Shown here piece by piece: positions 24,701 through 32,294 of a DNA stretch of 64,000 bases; positions within the stretch are counted from its first letter, which is position 1, and each line of letters begins with the position of its first letter. The position numbers and the translations under genes were made by a program. The notes below the pieces were generated by a model. That model had not been told where the DNA came from, did no database searches, and saw only the letters and a list, made by a program, of their open reading frames with translations. This DNA comes from Pseudescherichia vulneris NBRC 102420 (GTDB lineage Bacteria > Pseudomonadota > Gammaproteobacteria > Enterobacterales > Enterobacteriaceae): NCBI RefSeq assembly GCF_000759795.1, contig NZ_BBMZ01000023.1:1-64000 (forward strand). The letters are read 5' to 3'.

Positions 24701-24706
24701 TACTTC

Positions 24707-27637
24707 TTACATAGCGCTACTGTTCATATAGCTATTGCGGTTTTGCTCGAATCTTTTTCTGATCAAACTATTGAGATTCACCATGTCAGGATTAATTGAA
24801 GCATCTGGGCCTGAGGCCCGCATCGTACTTACTGCCTGATACTGGGAACTTATTGCATTTGCTTCAGGTGCATGGCTTTCCTTAGACTGAGGCCATTTCC
24901 CTGTGTCTTCCACTCCGTTGTCTCTGACTACGGATAATTTATGGAACTCTTCTGCAGGAATAACCATTTGAAGGGTTTTTTGGGTAAGTTTAATATTTTC
25001 TTGTGCCATAGTACTTCTCTCCTGCTCGTCCTCAATTGCTGTGAGCATTGATAGATCTGAACCGGCCATGCCATTCCATTGGGCGTGCTGTAACGGTTGA
25101 TTGCTATAAACCTTCAGCATTACTGGTTTTTTTTCATCAGGGAGTTCTGGTCTGGGTTGAGTGGAAGGTGAACTAAACATGCTCCAGATGCTATTCGTAA
25201 CTCTTGCGAAGAGGGACGGAGGCGCTGCCGCTCGGCCAACGCCTCTGGGGTCTGCAGAGCCTTCGGCAAGTGCTCTGTCTTTCGCAACATAGAAACCTTG
25301 CCCAATTTGTCCGTGGGGAATTTTGTCAACATCCAACCCATGTTCGATGATGTTTCTTGCGGAAGCTTCATTTGTACCGTGATAGCCAATAAATTCTGCG
25401 CCTTCGCCATGTTCCTGTTCTGACTCTAAGGCCTGAAGATTGGGAGCACTGACGCTTCTTGTCAGTCTGTAGTCGCCATAACGGTGATAATCAATTGCCG
25501 GCTCGGGTTTACTCTCCTTAAACTCAGTATCTGATACTGCAGTGGGCATGCGTCCATCATTATCAATAAAGCGCAACGGATTATTTCGGACCATACGGAA
25601 AAGATTCAGACCATCAATCTCCCCTGAGGGATCGGCACTTATCCATCGACATAGCCACGGTGCATAGTAACGGTGCCCGTAATAGTACAGCCCCGTTCCG
25701 TCACGCTCCCTGCCCGAGTAACGCACCACCTTGTACTCCGCTTCCACCTCACTGCGTGCCGACCACACCGCCGTGCCGCCAAACGGATAATACTCTTCCC
25801 GACTAATAATCTGCCCTTTACCGTCCAGCTCCAGCGCCAGTGAACCAATGTTATCATCCACGCTCCATCGCACCTGGTCGTTATCTATGCCGTCCGGTTT
25901 CCCCGTCACCCAGTGCAGCACACGGATATCCGACCGTCCCGCCTGCCCGTTCAGCGCATGTAGCTCTTCCGTCACCGCCCCCGCCGTGACCGTGCTGCCG
26001 CTTACTGTCTCCTGCCAACTCCGCCGCAGCTCCAGCCCCGTCAAATAGCGCACCTCATCCACATTCCACAGTCCCGTCCCGCTGTTTACCAGCGTCCGCG
26101 TCTGCTTGCGGACCCGGCTACTGCCGCTGTACTGATAAACTTCCCGGTCGTTCTGCCTCATATCCGTGCTGCTGCGAGTGACCAGCGTTACGCTCTGCAG
26201 TTGGTTGTTTCCGTTCCAGACCAGACCGTTTTGGGTTGCGCTACCGCTTCCTGACGGTGGACTCCCTGACTGAAGCTGCAGCAGGTTGCCGTTACTGTCG
26301 AACCAGCCGGCTACCTCGTCTGCCGTCTGTGCCCCGCCGTCATTTTTCTGTACGCTGCGGTTTGACGTCGTCTCCATCGTCATTGCCCGCGTGAAGCTCC
26401 CGGCTCCGGCGTGTGTCAGCGTCTGCAGGTTGCCGCTGTCGTCATAGCGGTACGTCCGGGTATAGTTCACATACTGGCTGCTATCCATCTGTGCCATTGC
26501 CGGCAGGCTGGCGTACGGCATCACTGTGCTGGTCGCGTTCTTCCGGCCGGTGGCGCTCAGAAGCTGGTAAAGCGCATCATAGCTGAACTCCCGTATCCCG
26601 TCCGTTGCCTGGTTACAGTAATAACGCGACGCCACCGTTCTATCGCTCACGGAAATAACGTTGCCCGTATTGTCGTAACCGTAGCCCAGCAACTGCAGCA
26701 CCGTAGTGTCTGCGCGCTGCGCCGTGATGGTCGACAGCCACTGCGTCTCTGGCTCATAGGTGTATGTCGTGGTCACCCCGTTGCCAGCGACCTCCTCCAT
26801 AACCTGACCCATTGCGTCCCATGTCACGCTCTCCAGCAGCGTCTGTGGGTTTCCCCCTGCCAGCGTCAACGTCTGCTGGCTGAGACGCCAGTTCACGTCG
26901 TAGCGCCATCCCAGCTGATGTCCTTCGGCATCTGTCTGACTTAAAAGAGCGCCTCGCGCGTCTGCCATCGTGGTGGTCGTGTAGATCGTCGTCTCCAGCA
27001 AGCCCTGCCGGTCCACCTCCGCATCCGGCCAGTCCGGCAAGGTCTCTGCCGAGGCCAGGCACTGCTGCGCCCCGCTCAGTAGGGCCCCGCTCAGCCCCAC
27101 GGCACTGACTGCCAGCAACCCGCCGTCGTTATAGTGGGCCACACGGACCCCGCGCAGGTTGTTGTCCTGCGAACCATCATCCTGAGCACCGTTGTCGCCA
27201 TACTCATTACGCCAGCTCACCCGTACCTCGCCACCGCTCAACTGCTCACTACCGCTCTGCGGGCGTCCCAGTTCATCATACGTCAAAGTCTGCACAGTGC
27301 CCCGACCGTCGGTCATCCACATCGGCCGGCTCGCCGCATCAAACAAAGCCACCTGCCAACCGCTGTCAGTGCTCTCCCGTCTCAGTACTTCGCCTGCCAG
27401 CGAGGTAATGCTGCGCAAGTTCGCCGCAGCCGTATTGTCGGTCGACCAGGTGGCAAACAGGCGCGGGTCACGGTTCTGGAGTACCCGGCTGTCATCGCTA
27501 ATATGATGGTGGTCAACCAGCAAATAAAGCGGATCGGTTGCCAGATTACGATTCCAGTTTAGAGCGCGTATCATTACACCCCGATTATCGGTGACGCTGA
27601 CTACCGGCGTACCAGTGGCAAAAATTGGACTGCTCAT
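24707..27637 (-). CDS. Orphan TccC-like Rhs toxin with putative ADP-ribosyltransferase tip
   Basis: 976 residues, the usual TccC size. The N-terminus (SSPIFATGTPVVSVTDNRG) and many YD/Rhs repeats (YDELGRP, YRYDDSGNLQTL) form the cocoon. The Rhs core (YYGHRYYAPWLCRWISADPS, then DGLNLFRMVRNNP) ends near residue 690 with the conserved aspartates of the self-cleavage site. The last ~285 residues differ in style and contain EFIGYHGTNEASA (~750), GQGFYVAKD (~782) and a late Glu region. This H...Y...E pattern resembles ADP-ribosyltransferases of the PARP/DUF3990 type. In complete Tc toxins TccC is loaded into a TcA/TcB machine; neither is in this window. No neighbouring immunity gene is visible. Confidence 0.9.
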   Translation of the reverse strand: MSSPIFATGTPVVSVTDNRGVMIRALNWNRNLATDPLYLLVDHHHISDDSRVLQNRDPRLFATWSTDNTAAANLRSITSLAGEVLRRESTDSGWQVALFDAASRPMWMTDGRGTVQTLTYDELGRPQSGSEQLSGGEVRVSWRNEYGDNGAQDDGSQDNNLRGVRVAHYNDGGLLAVSAVGLSGALLSGAQQCLASAETLPDWPDAEVDRQGLLETTIYTTTTMADARGALLSQTDAEGHQLGWRYDVNWRLSQQTLTLAGGNPQTLLESVTWDAMGQVMEEVAGNGVTTTYTYEPETQWLSTITAQRADTTVLQLLGYGYDNTGNVISVSDRTVASRYYCNQATDGIREFSYDALYQLLSATGRKNATSTVMPYASLPAMAQMDSSQYVNYTRTYRYDDSGNLQTLTHAGAGSFTRAMTMETTSNRSVQKNDGGAQTADEVAGWFDSNGNLLQLQSGSPPSGSGSATQNGLVWNGNNQLQSVTLVTRSSTDMRQNDREVYQYSGSSRVRKQTRTLVNSGTGLWNVDEVRYLTGLELRRSWQETVSGSTVTAGAVTEELHALNGQAGRSDIRVLHWVTGKPDGIDNDQVRWSVDDNIGSLALELDGKGQIISREEYYPFGGTAVWSARSEVEAEYKVVRYSGRERDGTGLYYYGHRYYAPWLCRWISADPSGEIDGLNLFRMVRNNPLRFIDNDGRMPTAVSDTEFKESKPEPAIDYHRYGDYRLTRSVSAPNLQALESEQEHGEGAEFIGYHGTNEASARNIIEHGLDVDKIPHGQIGQGFYVAKDRALAEGSADPRGVGRAAAPPSLFARVTNSIWSMFSSPSTQPRPELPDEKKPVMLKVYSNQPLQHAQWNGMAGSDLSMLTAIEDEQERSTMAQENIKLTQKTLQMVIPAEEFHKLSVVRDNGVEDTGKWPQSKESHAPEANAISSQYQAVSTMRASGPDASINPDMVNLNSLIRKRFEQNRNSYMNSSAM

Positions 27638-27942
27638 AGCTCACTCCTTCAGACAAGCCTTATGGGTTATTTTATTTGCCGCAAATACTCTCTGCCGCTG
27701 AAATTTAATACAATCATCAATATTATTAATCAATTGATTTTTATGCATTTTTTATGATATCAATAACCCGCGAGAGAGATTGCTTATAAGAGCATATCAA
27801 TGACCGTTTATTGTAAATTCAGGTATGCTAAGATGTGATATCTACGGATATCTAGAAAGGTAATGGCAAAAATATAATAAGGATACGTGTTGTTTTTATC
27901 CGCTACGTAATTAAAAAAATATGGCTTCATGTGAGTTGAACA
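27638..27942. promoter_or_regulatory. AT-rich intergenic region upstream of the TccC-like gene
   Basis: 305 bp separate two divergent genes. It is clearly AT-richer than its neighbours (long A/T tracts at 27690-27770 and 27870-27930), as often seen for H-NS-silenced acquired genes. No small gene or clear operator was found. Confidence 0.45.
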
Positions 27943-28443
27943 ATGCATAACGACCTACAACGTGTGCTCATCATAGGGAATAGCGGCTCGGGAAAAAGCT
28001 GGCTGGCTAGGCAACTGGCAGAAAAGTTCGCTATTCCCGCCACCGACTTAGATAACCTTAATTGGGAACCCGGCGGCTACGTTAAAGCTCGAGCAAAAGA
28101 GGCTGTTTTGAAGGACGCGCTGACGATTGCGAGTGAAGCGCGCTGGATTATGGAAGGCGTCTATGGCTGGATTGCTGATAACGTTTTGCCCTACGCAACG
28201 CATATTATCTGGTTGACCCCTGCTCCCGCCGAATGCGTAGAGAACATCAAGGCCCGAGGAGTACGAAACAACGGTTCCGCTGCGGATTTCGCGGCGCTTC
28301 TGGAGTGGTCAGCCGCATATGAGACGCGAGCAGGATCGAGCAGCTATCAGGGACATCTGGCGGTGTTTGCAAAAGCCAGCTCGGCACAGTCGATTAGACT
28401 GTCCAGCCGTGATGAGATGATGAGTTTTTTGAGCGCATTTTAA
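27943..28443 (+). CDS. P-loop nucleotide kinase-like protein (FlaR/adenylate-kinase-like)
   Basis: 166 residues with a Walker A (IIGNSGSGKSWLARQL), the adenylate-kinase-style D-x-D/N segment (ATDLDNLNWEPG), and a WIMEGVYGW strand typical of the topology-modulation FlaR-type kinase family. The lid Arg cluster is short. It probably phosphorylates a small substrate or acts as a regulatory ATPase; the substrate is unknown. It is a single gene divergent from the TccC-like gene with no visible operon partner. Confidence 0.8.
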   Translation: MHNDLQRVLIIGNSGSGKSWLARQLAEKFAIPATDLDNLNWEPGGYVKARAKEAVLKDALTIASEARWIMEGVYGWIADNVLPYATHIIWLTPAPAECVENIKARGVRNNGSAADFAALLEWSAAYETRAGSSSYQGHLAVFAKASSAQSIRLSSRDEMMSFLSAF

Positions 28444-28508
28444 TAATGGATGCAATAGCTAATGAGTCCGGCGATACCGGACTCATCAAAGAGATAGTCT
28501 CTTGTACA

Positions 28509-29111
28509 TTATACTTTTTGCGAACTATTACATAAGCCGCTTGCCAGTTGCGTAAACACCGCAATAATTTTCGGCAGGGCCTTCTCCGGCTCGTTGCTGG
28601 CCGCTATCCAGAGCGCGGCATTCATCGCAGCGCTGTTTAACATATGCGCAGCGGCCTCGGCATCTACGGCTTTAAGCAGGCCGCGCTCACGCATTTTTTC
28701 AACCGTCTGGCGGGTGGCGTCAAGGCAGCTGATCTGCCCGGGCCACTGAGCGGGATCGCCCAGAAACGCCGGGCCATCAAGCAGCACGATGCGCCGCACC
28801 TCGGGATCCAGCGCCATCTTGATATAGGCGACGCCTTCAGCCAGCAGCCTTTCCCAATCGTCGCTGGCATGAGAGGCGTCAGCCTTAGCCCGCTCTGCCA
28901 TTTCCCCATCAATCTGAGCAACAACGGCGGCCAGTAATCCTTTTTTATCACCAAAGTTGTGATAGAGCGCGCCACGGGTAAGCCCAACGCTGGCGGTTAA
29001 CTCATCCATGGATGACGCGGCGTACCCCTTCTCAGCAAAGGCTCTCCGCGCTGCCGCGATCAGTTTTGCGCGGTTCTCTTCCATCGTTTCGCTGCGTCGT
29101 TTGACAACCAT
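28509..29111 (-). CDS. TetR-family transcriptional repressor
   Basis: About 200 residues. The N-terminal HTH is AAASSMDELTASVGLTRGAL preceded by AARRAFAEKGY, and YHNFGDKKGLL is the typical TetR continuation. The C-terminal ligand-binding domain has LLDGPAFLGDP, a pattern seen in QacR/YcdC-like members. The ATG at 29111 is favoured (GGAGAAGG upstream) over the GTG-type start at 29135. Two palindromes in the divergent promoter are its likely operators, so it should control both itself and the RidA-dehydrogenase operon. Confidence 0.92.
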   Translation of the reverse strand: MVVKRRSETMEENRAKLIAAARRAFAEKGYAASSMDELTASVGLTRGALYHNFGDKKGLLAAVVAQIDGEMAERAKADASHASDDWERLLAEGVAYIKMALDPEVRRIVLLDGPAFLGDPAQWPGQISCLDATRQTVEKMRERGLLKAVDAEAAAHMLNSAAMNAALWIAASNEPEKALPKIIAVFTQLASGLCNSSQKV

Positions 29112-29130
29112 ACCTTCTCCATATTCATTT

Positions 29131-29178
29131 GACATACGCCGCGTATGTGTGATTAATTTGACATACGCGGCGTATATT
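29131..29178. promoter_or_regulatory. Two tandem TetR operators in the divergent promoter
   Basis: CATACGCCGCGTATG (29133-29147) is a perfect 15-bp palindrome and CATACGCGGCGTATA (29162-29176) is a near copy. Their centres are 29 bp apart, close to three DNA turns. A TTGACA -35-like box (29158-29163) overlaps the second. This is a convincing operator pair for the adjacent TetR gene. Confidence 0.85.
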
Positions 29179-29238
29179 AAACCATATATCCGTGCTGTGC
29201 TTTACGTTTTTCACCTTGAACAAAGTAAAGGATACCCT

Positions 29239-29637
29239 ATGATTCAGCGCGAACCGATTTTCCCCGCCAGCCGCCATGCGCTCTATGAAGAGCACGGCTA
29301 TTCTGCCGCGATCCGCTCCGGCGATTTGCTCTTCGTGTCCGGCCAGGTGGGAAGCCGCGCCGATGGCACGCCGGAGCCGGATTTTGCTGCTCAGGTGCAG
29401 CTGGCGTTTGATAACCTGAAGGCGACGCTAGCAGCAGCAGGCTGTACCTTTGAAGACCTGATTGATGTCACGACCTTCCATACCGACCCGCAAAATCAGT
29501 TTCCCACGATCATGCAGGTCAAACAGGCTATTTTTCCGCATCCTCCCTATCCAAACTGGACAGCCGTTGGCGTTACCTGGCTCGCAGGCTTTGATTTCGA
29601 GATCAAGGTCATTGCCCGCATCCCTGGCCGTTCGTAG
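29239..29637 (+). CDS. RidA/YjgF-family protein
   Basis: 132 residues of the Rid superfamily: GDLLFVSGQVGSRADGTPEP, QVQLAFDNLKATLAAAG, and a C-terminal PPYPNWTAVGVTWLAGFDFE. RidA proteins deaminate reactive enamine/imine intermediates. The usual arginine in the C-terminal loop of RidA proper is not evident, so this is probably a Rid subgroup with another reaction. The ATG at 29239 has AAGGA upstream. First gene of the TetR-controlled operon, 28 bp before the dehydrogenase-like gene. Confidence 0.87.
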   Translation: MIQREPIFPASRHALYEEHGYSAAIRSGDLLFVSGQVGSRADGTPEPDFAAQVQLAFDNLKATLAAAGCTFEDLIDVTTFHTDPQNQFPTIMQVKQAIFPHPPYPNWTAVGVTWLAGFDFEIKVIARIPGRS

Positions 29638-29665
29638 CGTGTCACGTAAACGAGGAGAAACGCTT

Positions 29666-30673
29666 ATGTCATTCGATCCTATCCTGTTAATGGGCGGTTC
29701 CGGCGCTATTGGTCATCAGACCGCTCGGGCGATACAGGCCATTTATCCTGATGTTCCTCTGCTTATAGGGGGACGCGATCTTAGTAAAGCTCAGCGCGCA
29801 GCGGCAGAAATGGACCATGCGCAAGGTGTTGTCATCGATACGGCCTCTGACGATCTGGATCTTGGCGAGCAAAACGTCAGCGCGGTGGTCGTTCTCTATA
29901 AGGATCACACCCTCGCCAGCCTCCGCTTCGCCCAGTCACGCGGCGTACCACATCTCAGTATCTCGTCGGGCATATTTGAGATAGCCCCGGAAATCGCCAG
30001 CTTTATGCATGCCCCGACCGCCTCGGCGATCGTGCTGGGCTATGAGTGGCTGGTGGGTGCTACCACGGTGCCTGCCCTCCATCTGGCGAAATCCTTCAGT
30101 CAGGTAGAGGAAATCCGCATTGGTGCGCTGGTTGACGAGCACGATACCGGCGGTCCGGCGGTGGCCGCTGATTTTGAGCACCTGAATCACCTCCTGCCTG
30201 CGGCGCTTACGCGCCGGGATGGCAGCTGGATCTGGCGCGAGGGCGACGATGCCAACGCGGTTTTCGCTGCGCTGGACGGCACTGAAATTAACGCCACCGG
30301 CTTTTCCTCAATCGACGTGACGGGTCTGGCAGCCGCTACCGGCGCACGCAGCGTGCAGTTCAACCTGGGCCAGGGGGTGAGTTCGAGCCGACGTAAAGGC
30401 GGCGCATTATCAACGGAGATCGTGCTGGATATGTCTGGTCTGGACCACGCTGGACAGGCGCTTCGCACCCGACACGCGGTCGTGCATCCGGGCGGCGCGG
30501 CACCGCTGACGGGAATGGGGATAGCCTTGCTTCTTGAGCGGCTGATCGGATTGGATGGCAAGCCGCCGGTTGTCCCTGGCCTCTATTTCCCGTGGCAGAT
30601 CCTGGATGCATCGCGCTATCTGGCGCGTCTGGCACAGGAGGGCGGAGACGTTCTGGAGCTGCCTTCGTCCTAA
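29666..30673 (+). CDS. NAD(P)-binding, saccharopine-dehydrogenase-like protein
   Basis: 335 residues. The N-terminal Rossmann motif ILLMGGSGAIGHQTARAI and the GGRDLSKAQRAA strand after it match saccharopine dehydrogenase-like reductases. The middle and C-terminus resemble no enzyme I can name. The ATG at 29666 has GAGGAG upstream. It is transcribed with the RidA-like gene behind the TetR operators, which suggests a shared small-molecule substrate, perhaps a reactive imine or carbonyl compound. Confidence 0.85.
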   Translation: MSFDPILLMGGSGAIGHQTARAIQAIYPDVPLLIGGRDLSKAQRAAAEMDHAQGVVIDTASDDLDLGEQNVSAVVVLYKDHTLASLRFAQSRGVPHLSISSGIFEIAPEIASFMHAPTASAIVLGYEWLVGATTVPALHLAKSFSQVEEIRIGALVDEHDTGGPAVAADFEHLNHLLPAALTRRDGSWIWREGDDANAVFAALDGTEINATGFSSIDVTGLAAATGARSVQFNLGQGVSSSRRKGGALSTEIVLDMSGLDHAGQALRTRHAVVHPGGAAPLTGMGIALLLERLIGLDGKPPVVPGLYFPWQILDASRYLARLAQEGGDVLELPSS

Positions 30674-30687
30674 ACGCCACGTTTGGA

Positions 30688-30730
30688 TCAACCACCGGCG
30701 AGCTGCCCCTTCGCCCGCCGGTGCCCTTTT
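30688..30730. terminator. Stem-loop between convergent genes
   Basis: CACCGGCG pairs with CGCCGGTG across a GC-rich loop just after the dehydrogenase stop and is followed by CCCTTTTC on the plus strand. It probably ends the TetR-controlled operon. Confidence 0.55.
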
Positions 30731-30745
30731 CTACCGCTGTTACTG

Positions 30746-31240
30746 TTACGGGTTTTCCCCCACTACCTTGTTAATGGCTTCGGCACCACACCGATCGTCA
30801 GACTCTGCGCCCCCGGTTCCCGCCATGCCAACGGCACCAATCACCTGACCGCGATAGTTAACCGGTACGCCGCCCCCAAGCAGCAATAATTCGTTAACGG
30901 TATTGAGGTTAACGGAGTCCGGTGATGACTGAGCCTTAATGGCAAGCTGTTTAGTCGGCGTTTTGGTCGATAGTGCCGTGAAGGCCTTACGCCACGCGGC
31001 CTGCGTATTATGCGGCCCCACGTTATCATCCCTCATCAGCGCAACCAGGTTTCCGCCACGATCCACGACGGCCGCGACCCCCTGACGATGCATACCATGG
31101 CAGATCGACAGTGCCTCGGTGACCAGCTTACTGCCAAGCTCCTGCGTCATGTCATAGACAGCCGCTGGCTGGGCCGAGAGAGCTACGCCCGGAGCAGCAA
31201 GCAGCATGGCGAGGGACAGGGCAGCGATAGGCTTTTTCAT
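30746..31240 (-). CDS. Exported GlcG/HbpS-family (heme-degrading-domain) protein
   Basis: 164 residues with a clear Sec signal peptide (MKKPIAALSLAMLLAAPGVALSA). The mature part has the GlcG/HbpS fold: VAAVVDRGGNLVALMRDDN, AWRKAFTALSTKTPT, and the C-terminal GGVPVNYRGQVIGAVGMAG. Members bind heme or unknown small molecules in the periplasm or outside. It is convergent with the RidA operon. The substrate is unknown. Confidence 0.88.
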   Translation of the reverse strand: MKKPIAALSLAMLLAAPGVALSAQPAAVYDMTQELGSKLVTEALSICHGMHRQGVAAVVDRGGNLVALMRDDNVGPHNTQAAWRKAFTALSTKTPTKQLAIKAQSSPDSVNLNTVNELLLLGGGVPVNYRGQVIGAVGMAGTGGAESDDRCGAEAINKVVGENP

Positions 31241-31426
31241 CTTTTATTCTCCTGAGTTAATCACCCTGCTGTTATACCCGCCCGGCTCTCCTGACTACCT
31301 GACAGGAGGATGACAATCTTGTCATCTGGCGTGGAAAAAGGCGTGCGCATTGCGATACGTCGCGCAGAAAGGGAGGTTTGGCCTAACATGATTAAGTAGG
31401 CCATCACACATAACCGAGAGGAAAAT

Positions 31427-32263
31427 ATGAAAGTTCATCATCTTAACTGTGGGTGTATGTGTCCGGTGGGCGGCGCTCTATTTGATGGTTTCAGTAAAGG
31501 TATCTTTGCCCATCTGGTATGCCATTGTCTGCTCATTGAAACTGACCGGGACGGGCTGGTGCTGGTCGATACCGGGTTTGGACGGGACGATGTCCGCCAG
31601 CCGGAAAAACGGCTGTCAGGCTTTTTCCGGGTAATGAATAATATTCAAAGGCGGGAAACGCTGACTGCCCGTTCGCGTATAGAGGCGCTGGGGTTCAGGG
31701 CAGAAGATGTTCGCCATATCATTCTTACCCATCTTGATTTTGACCATGCGGGTGGGCTGACAGATTTTCCTGGCGCACGTATACACCTGCTGCAAACAGA
31801 GATTGACACGGCACAGCAGCGGCACAGCTGGCTGGCACGCGAGCGCTATCGGCCCGGCCAGTGGAGCGGCAGCTCGGGCTGGACAGGCTATCAGCCCCAG
31901 GGAGAAAAATGGTACGGCTTCGAGGCGGTTACGGCGCTGCAAGGGTTGCCACCGGAAATCCTGCTTGTCCCGCTGGCAGGCCACACCACAGGGCATGCGG
32001 GTATTGCCGTAAGCCAGCCAAACGGGTGGTTACTGCATGGGGGTGACGCTTGGTTCTACAGAGGCGAAATGGACCTGCAAAAACCTCACTGTACGCCCGG
32101 CCTGCGTTTTTACCAGTGGATGATGGCGATGGATAACGGCACAAGACACCGGACGCAACAGCAATTACGGGACCTGTTTGGTCGCTATAAGCAAGAGATC
32201 ACCTTCTTTTGCAGTCATGATGCCAAAGAGTTACAGGCCTTTAGCAGCGAGAATACGCGTTAA
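31427..32263 (+). CDS. Metallo-beta-lactamase-fold hydrolase (lactonase-like)
   Basis: 278 residues with the metal site HLDFDHAGG (H-x-D-x-D-H), then LAGHTTGHAG and a late GGDAWF aspartate, typical of the AHL-lactonase/glyoxalase II-like branch. GAGGAAAA precedes the ATG. The N-terminus is Cys-rich (HHLNCGCMCPVGG). It could hydrolyse a lactone or thioester, possibly quenching acyl-homoserine-lactone signals; this is inference from the fold only. Last accessory gene before mppA. Confidence 0.88.
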   Translation: MKVHHLNCGCMCPVGGALFDGFSKGIFAHLVCHCLLIETDRDGLVLVDTGFGRDDVRQPEKRLSGFFRVMNNIQRRETLTARSRIEALGFRAEDVRHIILTHLDFDHAGGLTDFPGARIHLLQTEIDTAQQRHSWLARERYRPGQWSGSSGWTGYQPQGEKWYGFEAVTALQGLPPEILLVPLAGHTTGHAGIAVSQPNGWLLHGGDAWFYRGEMDLQKPHCTPGLRFYQWMMAMDNGTRHRTQQQLRDLFGRYKQEITFFCSHDAKELQAFSSENTR

Positions 32264-32294
32264 GTTGCTGGCGCGTAAACCGCGCCAGTCCTCA

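Noticed and set aside
21993..32263. A biosynthetic gene cluster
   Set aside because: The genes are mixed in orientation, lack a core synthase and include pseudogenes. Only the RidA/dehydrogenase pair looks like a real operon.
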